From Flavobacteriales bacterium UBA1986 (lineage in GTDB: Bacteria; Bacteroidota; Bacteroidia; Flavobacteriales_G; Salibacteraceae), in NCBI GenBank assembly GCA_002336245.1, contig DDDG01000001.1:28554-92553 (forward strand): a stretch of DNA of 64,000 bases. Direction: 5' to 3'. This document shows positions 1 to 8,445 of the stretch, piece by piece. Position 1 is the first letter of the stretch. Every line of letters starts with the position of its first letter. The translations under genes were made by a program, and so were the position numbers. The notes beneath the pieces were generated by a model. That model saw only the letters and a program-made list of their open reading frames with translations, had not been told where the DNA came from and did no database searches.

Positions 1-2
1 AT

Positions 3-755
3 CCCGCCATCATGCCACTTGAATCGATGTACGATTACGTGAAAGTTTACGAATACACTCCGGGAACAGGCAACTATGGCACGAACTCGAATTTCACTCC
101 ATTATGGGAGGAAAGCTTCGACTCTCTAGATACCAAGAGATGGTTCATTGAAAAATTTGGAGGCTTTGATGGGAATGCCTGTGCCTTTAAACCGAGCAGC
201 GTAGAATTTCGGAACGGGAAGATGTTCCTGCAAGTAGAGGAGGAACCCGCAAGCTTGGGTAAAATTCCAGTCAGCTTTTCGTTGGATGCAAGTAGCTTGG
301 CTATGGACGCGGGTGACGTCATTTTTTTGAATGGAACCTTCAACAATTGGTGTGGAAACTGTGAACCGTTATCAGAGACGAATGGAGTTTGGTCCACAAC
401 CATCGATCTCGAGCCTGGTAAGTATGAGTACCTCTTTTCGAAAAATTTATGGGAAGAAACTGGAGGAGCTCCAAAGGAAAGTTCCTGCGACTTTAACCCG
501 TGCGACGAATACACGAACTACGGCTTTGTTATAGATAATGGGTCAAGTCCACTCGTGCTCGACACCCCATGTTGGGGAGAGTGCGTGACTTGCGAAAGAG
601 TTGGCTTAGAAGATGAAATTCGAAAGTCCGCGGACCCGCAGCTATTCAAAGTAACGGATGTTTTGGGCAGAGAGACTTCTCAAAAAAGTACCGGTATTTT
701 GTTCTTCCAATATTTGGACGGCAGAGTCGAGCGGCGGTTTGTCTCCCCAGACTGA
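3..755 (+). CDS. C-terminal part of secreted GH16-like glycoside hydrolase with T9SS sorting tail (5' cut by window edge)
   Basis: The reading frame is open from the first bases, so the gene begins outside the window. The first ~20 residues (SMYDYVKVYEY) match the last strand of a GH16 laminarinase/agarase jelly roll. At about 30-77 (LWEESFDSLDTKRW, then VEFRNGKMFLQV) it looks like the start of a second GH16 domain, but the catalytic strands never follow. Instead a small beta domain with FLNGTFNNW (about 100-150) resembles the CBM48/AMPK glycogen-binding fold, and is Cys-rich near its end. The last ~40 residues (KVTDVLGRE, then GILFFQYLDGRVERR) look like a T9SS type A sorting domain. Seen: these motifs. 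Inferred: a surface or secreted polysaccharide-degrading enzyme exported by the T9SS machinery encoded later in the window. No catalytic ExDxxE motif lies in the visible part, so the specific activity is unknown. Confidence 0.7.
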   Translation, partial: PAIMPLESMYDYVKVYEYTPGTGNYGTNSNFTPLWEESFDSLDTKRWFIEKFGGFDGNACAFKPSSVEFRNGKMFLQVEEEPASLGKIPVSFSLDASSLAMDAGDVIFLNGTFNNWCGNCEPLSETNGVWSTTIDLEPGKYEYLFSKNLWEETGGAPKESSCDFNPCDEYTNYGFVIDNGSSPLVLDTPCWGECVTCERVGLEDEIRKSADPQLFKVTDVLGRETSQKSTGILFFQYLDGRVERRFVSPD

Positions 756-840
756 TTTTAGCAAGAAATCGATTCCTTTCTGAGAATTCTTGAACGATAA
801 GTTTTCTCTAAATTGCGCTTCCAATTAAAACGACACAATC

Positions 841-1833
841 ATGAGATTAATCAATAGCACACTGTTAATCGCCTTAGTAGTTGCGTTCAGCAGTTGTAAA
901 AAAAATGAAGCTTGCTTAGAGGGTCCAACCGATTTGAGATTGACTGAGACAGCGACTTACACATTTTGTGGTGAGTTCAAGAAACAAGCTCGATGGAAAT
1001 TATACGACGGCAGTGAAGTGATTACAGGTACAGGTGAGTCGCTTACGCACACCTTCAACACCATTTCTGACGATGCCTACGTTACAGTTTACGCCGAAGG
1101 AAACAACGAGAAGAAAACGGATTCTTTGACTTTAAACCTTGGCATCAAAAGCTATTTGTTGGTGACCGTTAAGGATGGTTCTGGTGCCACTGTTGCAGGA
1201 GCTGATGTGAATTTTTATGCTTCTGAAGATTGTTTCGAAGATGGCTCAACAGATGCCGCTTGCCTTCTAGGTAGTGGTTCTACAGGCTCCGATGGAACCG
1301 TTGAACTCGAATTGTTGGAGCCAGATGTAAGTTACATCGTAGAGGTTACCACAGATGAATACTCGTCGAATTGGTCTACCGATCCTTTATCCGATATGGG
1401 ATACGACAGTGAGTTGGCCGACTTCGAGCCAGAAGGTGTTGAATTTACCATCGACAAGGATGCACTTTACTTTTTAGCGAGTGCCGATAAATGGGCATTG
1501 AGCAATGTAAAGAACAGCGCAGGTCAAAGCATCTGGAGTTCAGTTCCTGCCTGTAGAAAAGACGATTACCTAGTGTTCAATAGAGATAAAACCTGGGGAA
1601 TTGAAGAAGGTGATGATGTGTGCAACCCTGCATACAGCGGTGCTGGAACATGGGTAGAACAAGCTTTTAGCAGCTTCCCCCCATCTATGACCATCTCGGT
1701 AACGAATACCAGCGGTTCTTTGGGTATTGACAATAGTGAAATCATCGTCGACGATGCAACCATCATCCACTGTGTAATATCACCTGGTGGAGGCGGCACA
1801 AATCCTCAGACCTACTATTTCACAAGACAGTAG
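841..1833 (+). CDS. Surface lipoprotein with Ig-like, carboxypeptidase-regulatory-like and lipocalin-like segments
   Basis: The start gives a short hydrophobic signal peptide ending in a lipobox (FSSC, Cys about residue 19), followed by KKNE, so the mature protein should be lipid-anchored. About 30-100 looks like a PKD/Ig-like beta domain. About 107-180 (VTVKDGSGATVAGADVNFYAS, then GSDGTVELELLE) has the pattern of a carboxypeptidase-regulatory-like domain. The C-terminal 120 residues (W-LSNV, C-KDD-LVFN, then W) resemble lipocalin-like domains common in Bacteroidota lipoproteins. It stands alone and is followed by a strong terminator. No enzyme motif is visible; a binding role at the envelope is only a guess. 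The reading frame and lipoprotein nature are secure. Confidence 0.85.
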   Translation: MRLINSTLLIALVVAFSSCKKNEACLEGPTDLRLTETATYTFCGEFKKQARWKLYDGSEVITGTGESLTHTFNTISDDAYVTVYAEGNNEKKTDSLTLNLGIKSYLLVTVKDGSGATVAGADVNFYASEDCFEDGSTDAACLLGSGSTGSDGTVELELLEPDVSYIVEVTTDEYSSNWSTDPLSDMGYDSELADFEPEGVEFTIDKDALYFLASADKWALSNVKNSAGQSIWSSVPACRKDDYLVFNRDKTWGIEEGDDVCNPAYSGAGTWVEQAFSSFPPSMTISVTNTSGSLGIDNSEIIVDDATIIHCVISPGGGGTNPQTYYFTRQ

Positions 1834-1855
1834 TCAACGCATTTAAATTTTAATG

Positions 1856-1892
1856 ATTGGGGGAGCTTTTTTTGCTCCCTCAATTGTTTTTT
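1856..1892 (+). terminator. Rho-independent terminator after the lipoprotein gene
   Basis: An 11-bp stem (ATTGGGGGAGC / GCTCCCTCAAT, one G-T pair on the RNA) with a T-rich loop is followed by TGTTTTTT, 23 bases after the stop codon. Confidence 0.85.
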
Positions 1893-2106
1893 GAATTTAG
1901 TTTGCAAGCTCGTTCTTAGACATTCAAATTAAGCCTCTGCGGCTTCGCTTTGTCGGGCAGGCAGTAATTGGTTCACCCTCCTTACTTTTGGGCAAGGAGA
2001 ACTATCCGTCGGGTGACTGGCGGAAGGGGTCGCTGGTTTGAACCGAGCGAAGCGAGCTCACGACCAAAGGGAGTAATCCAGTAGGTCGCACGTTCTTAAA
2101 AGTATT
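1893..2106. other. Non-coding stretch before tRNA-Val with a possible decayed GIY-YIG gene tail
   Basis: No intact ORF lies here. From about 2028 the plus-strand frame reads GRWFEPSEASSRPKGVIQ then stop. From memory this resembles the C-terminal tails of small GIY-YIG nuclease genes that lie against tRNA genes in Bacteroidota; no GIY-YIG catalytic core is present. The block also contains GAGCGAAGCGAGCTC and a T-arm-like GGTTTGAACC. It is best viewed as a remnant or dispersed repeat linked to the tRNA. The identification is weak. Confidence 0.3.
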
Positions 2107-2181
2107 GGGACATTAGCTCAGTTGGTTCAGAGCACTACCTTGACAGGGTAGGGGTCACTGGTTCGAATCCAGTATGTCTCA
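2107..2181 (+). tRNA. tRNA-Val (anticodon GAC)
   Basis: A full cloverleaf can be folded. The acceptor GGGACAT pairs with ATGTCTC (one G-U). The D-arm is GCTCAGTTGGTTCAGAGC. The anticodon stem CTACC/GGTAG holds the loop TTGACAG with anticodon GAC. The T-arm is ACTGG-TTCGAAT-CCAGT. The discriminator is A; the 3' CCA is not encoded. Confidence 0.95.
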
Positions 2182-2187
2182 CAATCG

Positions 2188-2216
2188 AAAGCCAAGCAGA
2201 TCCTGCTTGGCTTTCT
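2188..2216 (+). terminator. Rho-independent terminator after tRNA-Val
   Basis: A 12-bp perfect stem (AAAGCCAAGCAG / CTGCTTGGCTTT) with a 3-base loop, beginning 6 bases after the tRNA and followed by a short T-rich tract (CTTC). Confidence 0.85.
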
Positions 2217-2323
2217 TCATTTAAAGGCTTTCTCTTAACCTCCTCATCGTCAAAAATTTTCTGTTAACGAGATTATAATCAGGCTGTTTCGAATATGGGA
2301 TTTAGTTTTTATTTTCGAGACAT

Positions 2324-4120
2324 ATGAAACTCACGAGAAGCCTAAAGTTACCGGCTGCCCTGCTGGTGATTTTCCTTTCGGTTCAGGCCGCCTATTCCCA
2401 ATACACTCTAGTTAAAGACACCGTAGTATTTACCCATTTTCCTGATAGTTTTCGGATTGCGCCATCGGGCAAAGCCCCTGAATATGGCATTTCTGTAAAT
2501 CAATTTGGGATTCCAACAGGTGAGTTTTACGGCACTGGATATAAGCTGACAAACTTTAAGCTCTTTGGTCATTTGGTTGATTCGATGTTCATCAATCACC
2601 ACATTCATAAAGTTCACTTTCTCCTTGCAAATGGAAAGAAGGCAGACCTTTCTTTTAGAACGGGAAATGCAGTTTTTCCTGGAGGTGATTTATGGACCTA
2701 CGACGAAGGTTATTTGCAGGACTCCCTGGAAATTCGAATGCAAATCAGTGGAAGCGAAGGATCTCGATCTTACACATGGCAATACATAGCTTCTGGAGGG
2801 ATATATGGTTCAGGGGGTGCGTCCGAATACGAAATCCGCGTGACTGAAGGAACTTCGAGCATTCGCACGCATTATGGCGTCACCATCGCACCAAATTTCG
2901 TTCGTGGACCAGAGGTTACCTTTTCTCATTATCAATCTTTTTTGAGGACTGCAGATCGAAAAGCCGATTCTAGAATTAGTTATAGGGGGCTCACCGACAT
3001 TTTCACAAAGAGTGATTTGGATACATCCACAAGAGTCACAAATATGCGATACAACTTTAGCCTAACCGGGCATTGCTCGAATGGTGTAATGGATGCTGAT
3101 GAAACGGATGTGGATTGTGGAGGAAAAGGTTGTATTCCTTGCTCTTGTGCCGACGGAATTCAAAACAACACAGAAACGGATGTAGATTGTGGAGGAAATC
3201 ACTGCAGCAGTTGTCCTGGTGGAGGCTTTCCAAGCTGTGAAAGAAACGATTCTCTTCCAGTCGACACAGTGGTCTGGACTGGAGGAAACCTTTTCTTCAG
3301 CATCAAATCTGGTTTTGACGTGATTGTAGATGGTTTAACTCCATTGTCCACTTTCGAATTTAAGTTCATGACGCCGTTTGCTTTTCCAAATTTCCCTAGT
3401 GTATGGCGAGCCAGTGATGGGGAAGAATTGGAGGCTGGAAATTTCTTTGGAACGAATTTATATGGGCAGAATACAAACGAAGCTCTAATGGCAAATACCG
3501 ACTCCACGCAGCAATTGCTTTTCCGCTTTTTGGATTGGTTGGATTGTGACACGAGTTTGTCAGATTCTCTAATAGTGCGCGTCTCATTGGTGAGTGATTC
3601 TTCAGCGCATATGAGTTACACACACAAACCATCGATATGTATGGTGACATACGACAGTTTGTTCAATATGGATGTTGTCGCCTATGAAGACGTAATGGAA
3701 AATGTGACCGACACAATCATGTATGCCATCGCAGGTCTCAAAGTAAACAACTTCTTGGCAGGTGCATTCCGTGATATAGATACTGGAGAGACATATTTTG
3801 TTCGACGAGATACCAATATCCTTGGAGCGCATGCACAATACGAATGGGATTCGCCAAGAACTTATAATATGATGATGCTGAATAGTGCTGGAGTGCGTTC
3901 CGATGTAAGTGCTCCCCACTCCATCATTGCAGTAGACGCCCAATTGGCGCCAGATAGTTCAGCCGTGCACGTGGCATGGACTCCCTATAAAGGCTTCAAG
4001 GATTCAGAGTACAGCGTATACAGACAGCTTAGTGGCGATTCAGATGCAGTGTTTTTAGGAAATGTTCCCTTCTCTCAAACCTGGTTTGTGGATACTGCTT
4101 TTCCATTGATGGAATCGTAG
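2324..4120 (+). CDS. Large secreted protein with Cys-rich repeats and a cut-off FN3 domain (5' fragment of a broken gene)
   Basis: It begins with a clear signal peptide (LLVIFLSVQAAYSQ). At about 250-300 there are two copies of a Cys-rich unit, ETDVDCGGxxCxxC, typical of Bacteroidota surface proteins. The last ~75 residues form an FN3-like domain that stops before its final strands (QTWFVDTAFPLMES-stop). There is no T9SS sorting tail, although a signal peptide of this style normally goes with one. The missing tail lies immediately downstream in another frame (4033-5226). Inferred: the 5' part of a T9SS cargo gene truncated by a frameshift, or a fusion left by an internal deletion. Function is unknown; the domains suggest binding or adhesion. 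Confidence 0.7.
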   Translation: MKLTRSLKLPAALLVIFLSVQAAYSQYTLVKDTVVFTHFPDSFRIAPSGKAPEYGISVNQFGIPTGEFYGTGYKLTNFKLFGHLVDSMFINHHIHKVHFLLANGKKADLSFRTGNAVFPGGDLWTYDEGYLQDSLEIRMQISGSEGSRSYTWQYIASGGIYGSGGASEYEIRVTEGTSSIRTHYGVTIAPNFVRGPEVTFSHYQSFLRTADRKADSRISYRGLTDIFTKSDLDTSTRVTNMRYNFSLTGHCSNGVMDADETDVDCGGKGCIPCSCADGIQNNTETDVDCGGNHCSSCPGGGFPSCERNDSLPVDTVVWTGGNLFFSIKSGFDVIVDGLTPLSTFEFKFMTPFAFPNFPSVWRASDGEELEAGNFFGTNLYGQNTNEALMANTDSTQQLLFRFLDWLDCDTSLSDSLIVRVSLVSDSSAHMSYTHKPSICMVTYDSLFNMDVVAYEDVMENVTDTIMYAIAGLKVNNFLAGAFRDIDTGETYFVRRDTNILGAHAQYEWDSPRTYNMMMLNSAGVRSDVSAPHSIIAVDAQLAPDSSAVHVAWTPYKGFKDSEYSVYRQLSGDSDAVFLGNVPFSQTWFVDTAFPLMES

Positions 4121-5226
4121 AATTCCCAGACACGAACCTATATATACTCTTTGCTTCAAAACTCCAGTTTGCCCCAGTTATTTCGGCTGAAGGAGCAGCC
4201 TACTACGGCAATGATTTGACAGGGGAATGGTTGCCATTGAGCATACCTTCCTTTGTAGAAATATCAACTCATCAGTTTTATCATCAGGGTCGTCTTTTTA
4301 TAAGTGGCTTTACACTTTTTGGGGGCAATCGAATTTATTACAGTGACAATTATGGAGCGAATTGGACGCGCGTTGACGCCAATTTGATACCCTTAGATTT
4401 AGGCTATAAAGGTCCGATGTTCTTTGAGTACGAGGACACCCTTTTCTTGACCATGTCTGATACGAACGATAATTTTGTTCTGTGGAAGTCTGGCACTCGA
4501 GGAGATTCTTGGACTGAAGTGAATCATACAGGTTTCGATATGGACCTTACGGGGGGAATAGAAGGCAAGCTTGAAATAAACGGCGACATCTACTTAGGAG
4601 CAACAACTCCTAGCAATGCTCAACCAGCAAATACTCCGCGCTTTTATAAGTCTTCTGATGGGGGAAGAACTTGGAGTTTACAGTCCTATTTTGGAAACAA
4701 TTTTTACTATAACATAGAGTACCAAGACCCTTGGGGTGCAATTTATGAAGGCGTTTCTGTGACCAACCCATCTTCGGGCAATATGTACATGGATTATTAT
4801 TTTCTCAGCGATACAGTATCCGCTTGGACGCCAATCGATCTTGGGCCAATGCGAGAAATCATTTCATCTCCAAGTCTTATTCATCTCAATGAAAAACTTG
4901 TTGTCTATGGCCGGACGGACTATGGTAATGGGCCGATTAGGATTTACATGGAAAAGTCACCAAGCATTGGCTTTGAAGAGCATACGTTTGATGGGCTTTC
5001 AGTTTCCCTCTTTCCTCAACCTGTTGGTCAGAATCTGAATCTTCATTTTAGTGAATTCATCCATGGTGAAATGAAAATATTGGATGTTTCAGGAAGAACT
5101 GTTAATGCAATGGCTGTTCGAGGACAAAACGTGGTAGTGGAATTGGCTGAGTTGCGGAGCGGAGTTTATTTCTGTGAACTGCTGATCAAGGATGAGCGAA
5201 AGAGCATCCGCTTTGTGAAAGATTAG
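4033..5226 (+). pseudogene. BNR/Asp-box repeat protein with T9SS sorting domain (3' fragment without start or signal peptide)
   Basis: The frame opens at 4033, inside the preceding ORF but one frame away, and lacks a credible start or signal peptide; the first usable codon is a TTG at 4216. It carries Asp-box/BNR signatures of beta-propellers: YYSDNYGANW, KSGTRGDSW and KSSDGGRTW. The last ~75 residues are a good T9SS type A sorting domain (SLFPQPVGQNLNLHF, MKILDVSGRTV, LRSGVYF, SIRFVKD). A sorting tail with no signal peptide is non-functional as it stands, so this is the 3' part of a broken cargo gene. Joining it to the 2324 ORF needs a one-base shift in 4033-4120. The final TAG overlaps the stop codon of folC on the other strand. 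Confidence 0.7.
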
Positions 5227-6452
5227 TCCTTCTCCTCTAAATAAACTAGAAGATCGGCAACGACAAAGGCGCTTCCAGAAATAAGAATAAGATCTTCTTT
5301 TTGTGAATTCTGGAGAGCGTTTTCGAATGCCTTGGAAACTTCTTTGTGCGCACTTCCAGGCTTTGATTGATCTTTCCCAATTGCCTCTAGTTTGGTCACA
5401 TCCAGAGCTCGCGGAATGCTTGCCTGGGTATAATAGAAAGTCCAATCCTCGGGAAGAAGTTGAAGAATGTCCTCGATTTTTTTATCGTTGACGACACCCC
5501 AAACGCAGTGCACCTTTCTGTGAAACTTCTGGATTTCCTTAACAAGAACTTCCACAGCACCTTTGTTGTGAGCGATGTCAGCAATCACCAAGGGTTGCTC
5601 TTGCAGTCGTTCAAAGCGCCCTCTTAAGCCAGTGTTCAGCGCGGTTTGTTCGATTCCATTTTGTACCGATTCTTCAGCAAGCTGAAATTCCGATAAATAC
5701 TTCAAAGCGGTGAGTACCTGAGATTGATTCTCGTCCTGAAAATGTCCTTTTAAATCGCAGGTATATAGGTCCAAGCCTTTTTGGGTGAAGCTGAGTGGAG
5801 CCGATTTTTCATCCGCCACTTTTCGAAATACTGGAATCAGTTCTTCTTGAATATTGCCAAGTACCACCGGAACTCCTTCTTTTATGATGCCGGCCTTTTC
5901 ACCTGCAATGGCTTCAAGCGTATTGCCTAGAAATTGTGCGTGGTCCATGGAAATATTGGTAACTAAACACAATAGGGGAGTGACCACATTTGTTGAATCG
6001 AGTCGGCCTCCCATGCCAGTCTCGAGCACAACCACATCGACCTTTTGGTTTCTGAAATACTCAAGTGCCAATGCAAAGGTCCATTCAAAGAAGGACGCCT
6101 GCAAGCCTGAAATGGTTTCGCTGTGATCCTTCACAAAGTCAACCACCGACTCCTTTGGAATCATCTTTCCATTTATTTTAATCCGCTCGCGGAAATCAAC
6201 CAAATGAGGTGAAGTATACAAGCCTGTTTTAAAGCCCGCTTCTTGTAGGATGCTGGCCAACATATGGCTAACACTTCCTTTCCCATTAGTGCCGGCCACA
6301 TGGATGAACTTCAGATTCTTTTCAGGATGCCCCAGAAGGTCCATTAGAGCTTCTGTGTTGGATAAGTCGGCTTTATATGCTGCCGAGCCTACCCGCTGGT
6401 ACATGGGGAGCTGAGAGAAGAGGAAGTCAAGAGTTTCTTGGTAAGAGCTCAA
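5223..6452 (-). CDS. folC: Bifunctional folylpolyglutamate/dihydrofolate synthase
   Basis: An ATP-dependent Mur-ligase-family enzyme that adds glutamate to dihydropteroate or tetrahydrofolate in the cytosol. The P-loop HVAGTNGKGSVSHMLA lies at about 50-66. It is followed by the FolC signature SPHLVDFRERIKING, by GMGGRLDSTN, and by MDHAQFLGNTLEAIAGEKAGI, which contributes metal and ATP contacts. The length of 409 aa is normal. The start is TTG, chosen because SYQETLDFLFSQLPMYQR is the usual N-terminus of Bacteroidota FolC and the TTGA overlaps the tonB stop, implying translational coupling. It is last in the exbB-exbD-tonB-folC run and ends in a 4-base tail overlap with the gene at 5226. Confidence 0.95.
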   Translation of the reverse strand: MSSYQETLDFLFSQLPMYQRVGSAAYKADLSNTEALMDLLGHPEKNLKFIHVAGTNGKGSVSHMLASILQEAGFKTGLYTSPHLVDFRERIKINGKMIPKESVVDFVKDHSETISGLQASFFEWTFALALEYFRNQKVDVVVLETGMGGRLDSTNVVTPLLCLVTNISMDHAQFLGNTLEAIAGEKAGIIKEGVPVVLGNIQEELIPVFRKVADEKSAPLSFTQKGLDLYTCDLKGHFQDENQSQVLTALKYLSEFQLAEESVQNGIEQTALNTGLRGRFERLQEQPLVIADIAHNKGAVEVLVKEIQKFHRKVHCVWGVVNDKKIEDILQLLPEDWTFYYTQASIPRALDVTKLEAIGKDQSKPGSAHKEVSKAFENALQNSQKEDLILISGSAFVVADLLVYLEEKD

Positions 6453-7258
6453 TTCAATTCGAATTGATAGGTAATGGTGCCAATTTGAACATCAGGCGCG
6501 TCGGGCTTGGCTTCCCATTTTGTTTTCATCGCTGCTTGCACAGCTCGTTTTACCAAACAGCTGGCAGAGTTAGTCGTTCCTTTGAATTCCAACTTCGCAT
6601 CGGTCGTATTGCCATTGCGATCAACACGAACTTGAACCACTACGCGACCACTTTCTTGACAGTCGTAAACGGGTTTTATTTTTTGAAGGGCATTCCGGCC
6701 AGACAGACGATAGTCGCCGATTCCGTCTCCTCCTCCGCCAGGTGTTCCGTTGTAGGCGTCGCCATCTGGAGTCCCATTTTCTTGGCCTTTATCACCACTC
6801 TCGTTGTCGGTGCCTTCACTGCCACCCTTTTTCTGATTGTTCCAAACCTTTTTCATCTTGGCTTCGAACTCTTTCTGCTTTTCAATTTGTTCTTGCTCTT
6901 CTTTTTCGCGCTGAATTTCTTCCTGTGTTTTCTCCTTTTTTTTCGGCGGAGTTTCAATGGTCTCCTCAAGGTCTTGAGTCATCACCTCTTCCTCAGTTGG
7001 ATTAACTTCACTTTCAGTCGGGGGCGTTACTACTTCTTCAACCACTTCTTCTTCTACGGGTACTTCCTCTCCTGAAGTTTCTGGTTGAACATCACCCGAA
7101 CCGACATCCGAAGTGCCGAAGTTGATGAGGACTCCTTGTTCTGGTCTGGGTGTCATATAAGTGAGGCCGTAGATGGCGAACAGCACCAGCAAGGCAATGT
7201 GAAAAAGGATTGTTCCAATCAATCCCTTTCGTTTCTCTTTGTCTTTAAAGACTTCCAC
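6449..7258 (-). CDS. TonB-family energy transducer
   Basis: It transmits inner-membrane proton-motive energy to outer-membrane receptors, together with the ExbB and ExbD encoded just upstream. Order of parts: a short cytoplasmic N-terminus, one membrane helix at about 14-32 (LIGTILFHIALLVLFAIYGL), an acidic then Lys/Glu-rich periplasmic linker with Pro (about 50-145), a Gly-rich stretch (about 155-185), and a TonB C-terminal domain (about 185-269, ending TITYQFELN). The start codon is GTG, 3 bases beyond the exbD stop. Bacteroidota carry many TonB paralogues, so the receptor partner cannot be named. Confidence 0.88.
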   Translation of the reverse strand: MEVFKDKEKRKGLIGTILFHIALLVLFAIYGLTYMTPRPEQGVLINFGTSDVGSGDVQPETSGEEVPVEEEVVEEVVTPPTESEVNPTEEEVMTQDLEETIETPPKKKEKTQEEIQREKEEQEQIEKQKEFEAKMKKVWNNQKKGGSEGTDNESGDKGQENGTPDGDAYNGTPGGGGDGIGDYRLSGRNALQKIKPVYDCQESGRVVVQVRVDRNGNTTDAKLEFKGTTNSASCLVKRAVQAAMKTKWEAKPDAPDVQIGTITYQFELN

Positions 7259-7260
7259 CC

Positions 7261-7653
7261 TTAGTTTGGTTTGGTGGCCAGTACGAGACTGTACTTGTTT
7301 TTATTGGCGATGTCCATAACACGAACGGCATGCTCTAAAGCGACGCTTTGGTCGCAGTGAAGAACGATTCCGGGCTTCTCGCTTTGGCCGATGGCTTCAA
7401 CGATTCTATTTTCCAGATATTGTTCCGGCACTTGGTTGCCATTCACGTAATAGGCCAGTTCAGGGCTTATAGTAACCGATACCGTTTGAGGTGAAGTTGT
7501 TTTAGCAGAGCTTGTTGGAAGAAGAACTTTTAGAGCATTTGGAGTGACCATCGTAGACACGATGATGAAGAAAATCAACAGCAGGAAAACGATGTCCGTC
7601 ATAGAGGACATGCTGAAGGTAACGCTGACTTTATTTCTTGACCTTAAACTCAT
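7261..7653 (-). CDS. exbD: ExbD/TolR biopolymer transport protein
   Basis: 130 aa, normal for the family. One membrane helix at about 16-36 (SMTDIVFLLLIFFIIVSTM) contains the conserved Asp (MTDIVFLLL) that carries protons in ExbD/TolR. The rest is a small periplasmic domain. It sits between exbB (1-base gap) and tonB. Role: stator subunit of the ExbB-ExbD motor for TonB. Confidence 0.93.
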   Translation of the reverse strand: MSLRSRNKVSVTFSMSSMTDIVFLLLIFFIIVSTMVTPNALKVLLPTSSAKTTSPQTVSVTISPELAYYVNGNQVPEQYLENRIVEAIGQSEKPGIVLHCDQSVALEHAVRVMDIANKNKYSLVLATKPN

Positions 7654-7654
7654 A

Positions 7655-8350
7655 TTAAGCTGGTTCTTGAAGTAAGTCGATGAATTCGATTGTAGTAGCT
7701 TCCATTTTGTAAACTACTTTTTCAATCTTCGAAACCAAAATGTTATAGCCTACATAGGCAACGATACCGATGATCAGTCCGGCGGCCGTTGTAACCATGG
7801 CTTGCATAATTCCACCAGATAAATCCGAAATCTCTACGCTGTTTCCTGCGGCATACATTTCATGAAATGTGGTGATCATTCCGATTACCGTCCCGAGAAA
7901 GCCAATCATAGGAGCAGCACCAGCAATAGTTGCCAAGGTGTTGAGCGATTTCTCTAGTTTGTATAATTCCAGTTTTCCAACGTTCTCTACTGCTGCGGAG
8001 ATGTCGCCTAGTGGTTTGCCAATGCGCATCACCCCTTTTTCAATCATTCTTGAAAAAGGACTTTGTGTGTTTTGGCAGAGGGCTTTTGCTGCATCTATTT
8101 TACCATCGTAAATGAAGTCCTTCATCTGGTTCATGAAGTTGGGATCTTCTTTTTCGACGTTTTGAATTTTCAGAAAGCGCTCAATGAAGATGTAAACCGC
8201 TGCTACAGATAGAATGCCAAGAGGCAACATGATGTACCAGCCGCCACCAGCGATTAGTTCTAAAAGGGATAGAGTTTGTTCTGTAGGCTCAGCAACACTG
8301 CTAGTATCGCTGCTTAAATTAACCTGTAGTAAAAATGAGTAGAAGTTCAT
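7655..8350 (-). CDS. exbB: ExbB/TolQ/MotA-family proton channel
   Basis: Three membrane segments are visible: about 42-62 (GWYIMLPLGILSVAAVYIFI), about 140-165 (AGAAPMIGFLGTVIGMITTF, the family's most conserved block) and about 185-210 (GLIIGIVAYVGYNIL). The start is placed at the ATG (8350) rather than a TTG nine codons upstream. A near-consensus -7 element (CATCTTTG on the minus strand, about 8375) lies just above it. First gene of exbB-exbD-tonB-folC. Confidence 0.92.
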   Translation of the reverse strand: MNFYSFLLQVNLSSDTSSVAEPTEQTLSLLELIAGGGWYIMLPLGILSVAAVYIFIERFLKIQNVEKEDPNFMNQMKDFIYDGKIDAAKALCQNTQSPFSRMIEKGVMRIGKPLGDISAAVENVGKLELYKLEKSLNTLATIAGAAPMIGFLGTVIGMITTFHEMYAAGNSVEISDLSGGIMQAMVTTAAGLIIGIVAYVGYNILVSKIEKVVYKMEATTIEFIDLLQEPA

Positions 8351-8445
8351 AAGGATGGAATCGATCGTCTTATACAAAGATGTTCGACCCCATGGCCCGA
8401 AAGCCTAGAGCTCACCAATGATACCCACAGACCAATGTTAATTGG

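Noticed and set aside
2028..2090. A second tRNA next to tRNA-Val
   Set aside because: A T-arm-like GGTTTGAACC is present, but no acceptor or anticodon stem can be formed around it.
6377..7075. Plus-strand ORF of 232 aa opposite tonB
   Set aside because: Antisense to the Lys/Glu-rich tonB linker; composition (Phe/Leu runs) is the mirror of that coding sequence, with no motif.
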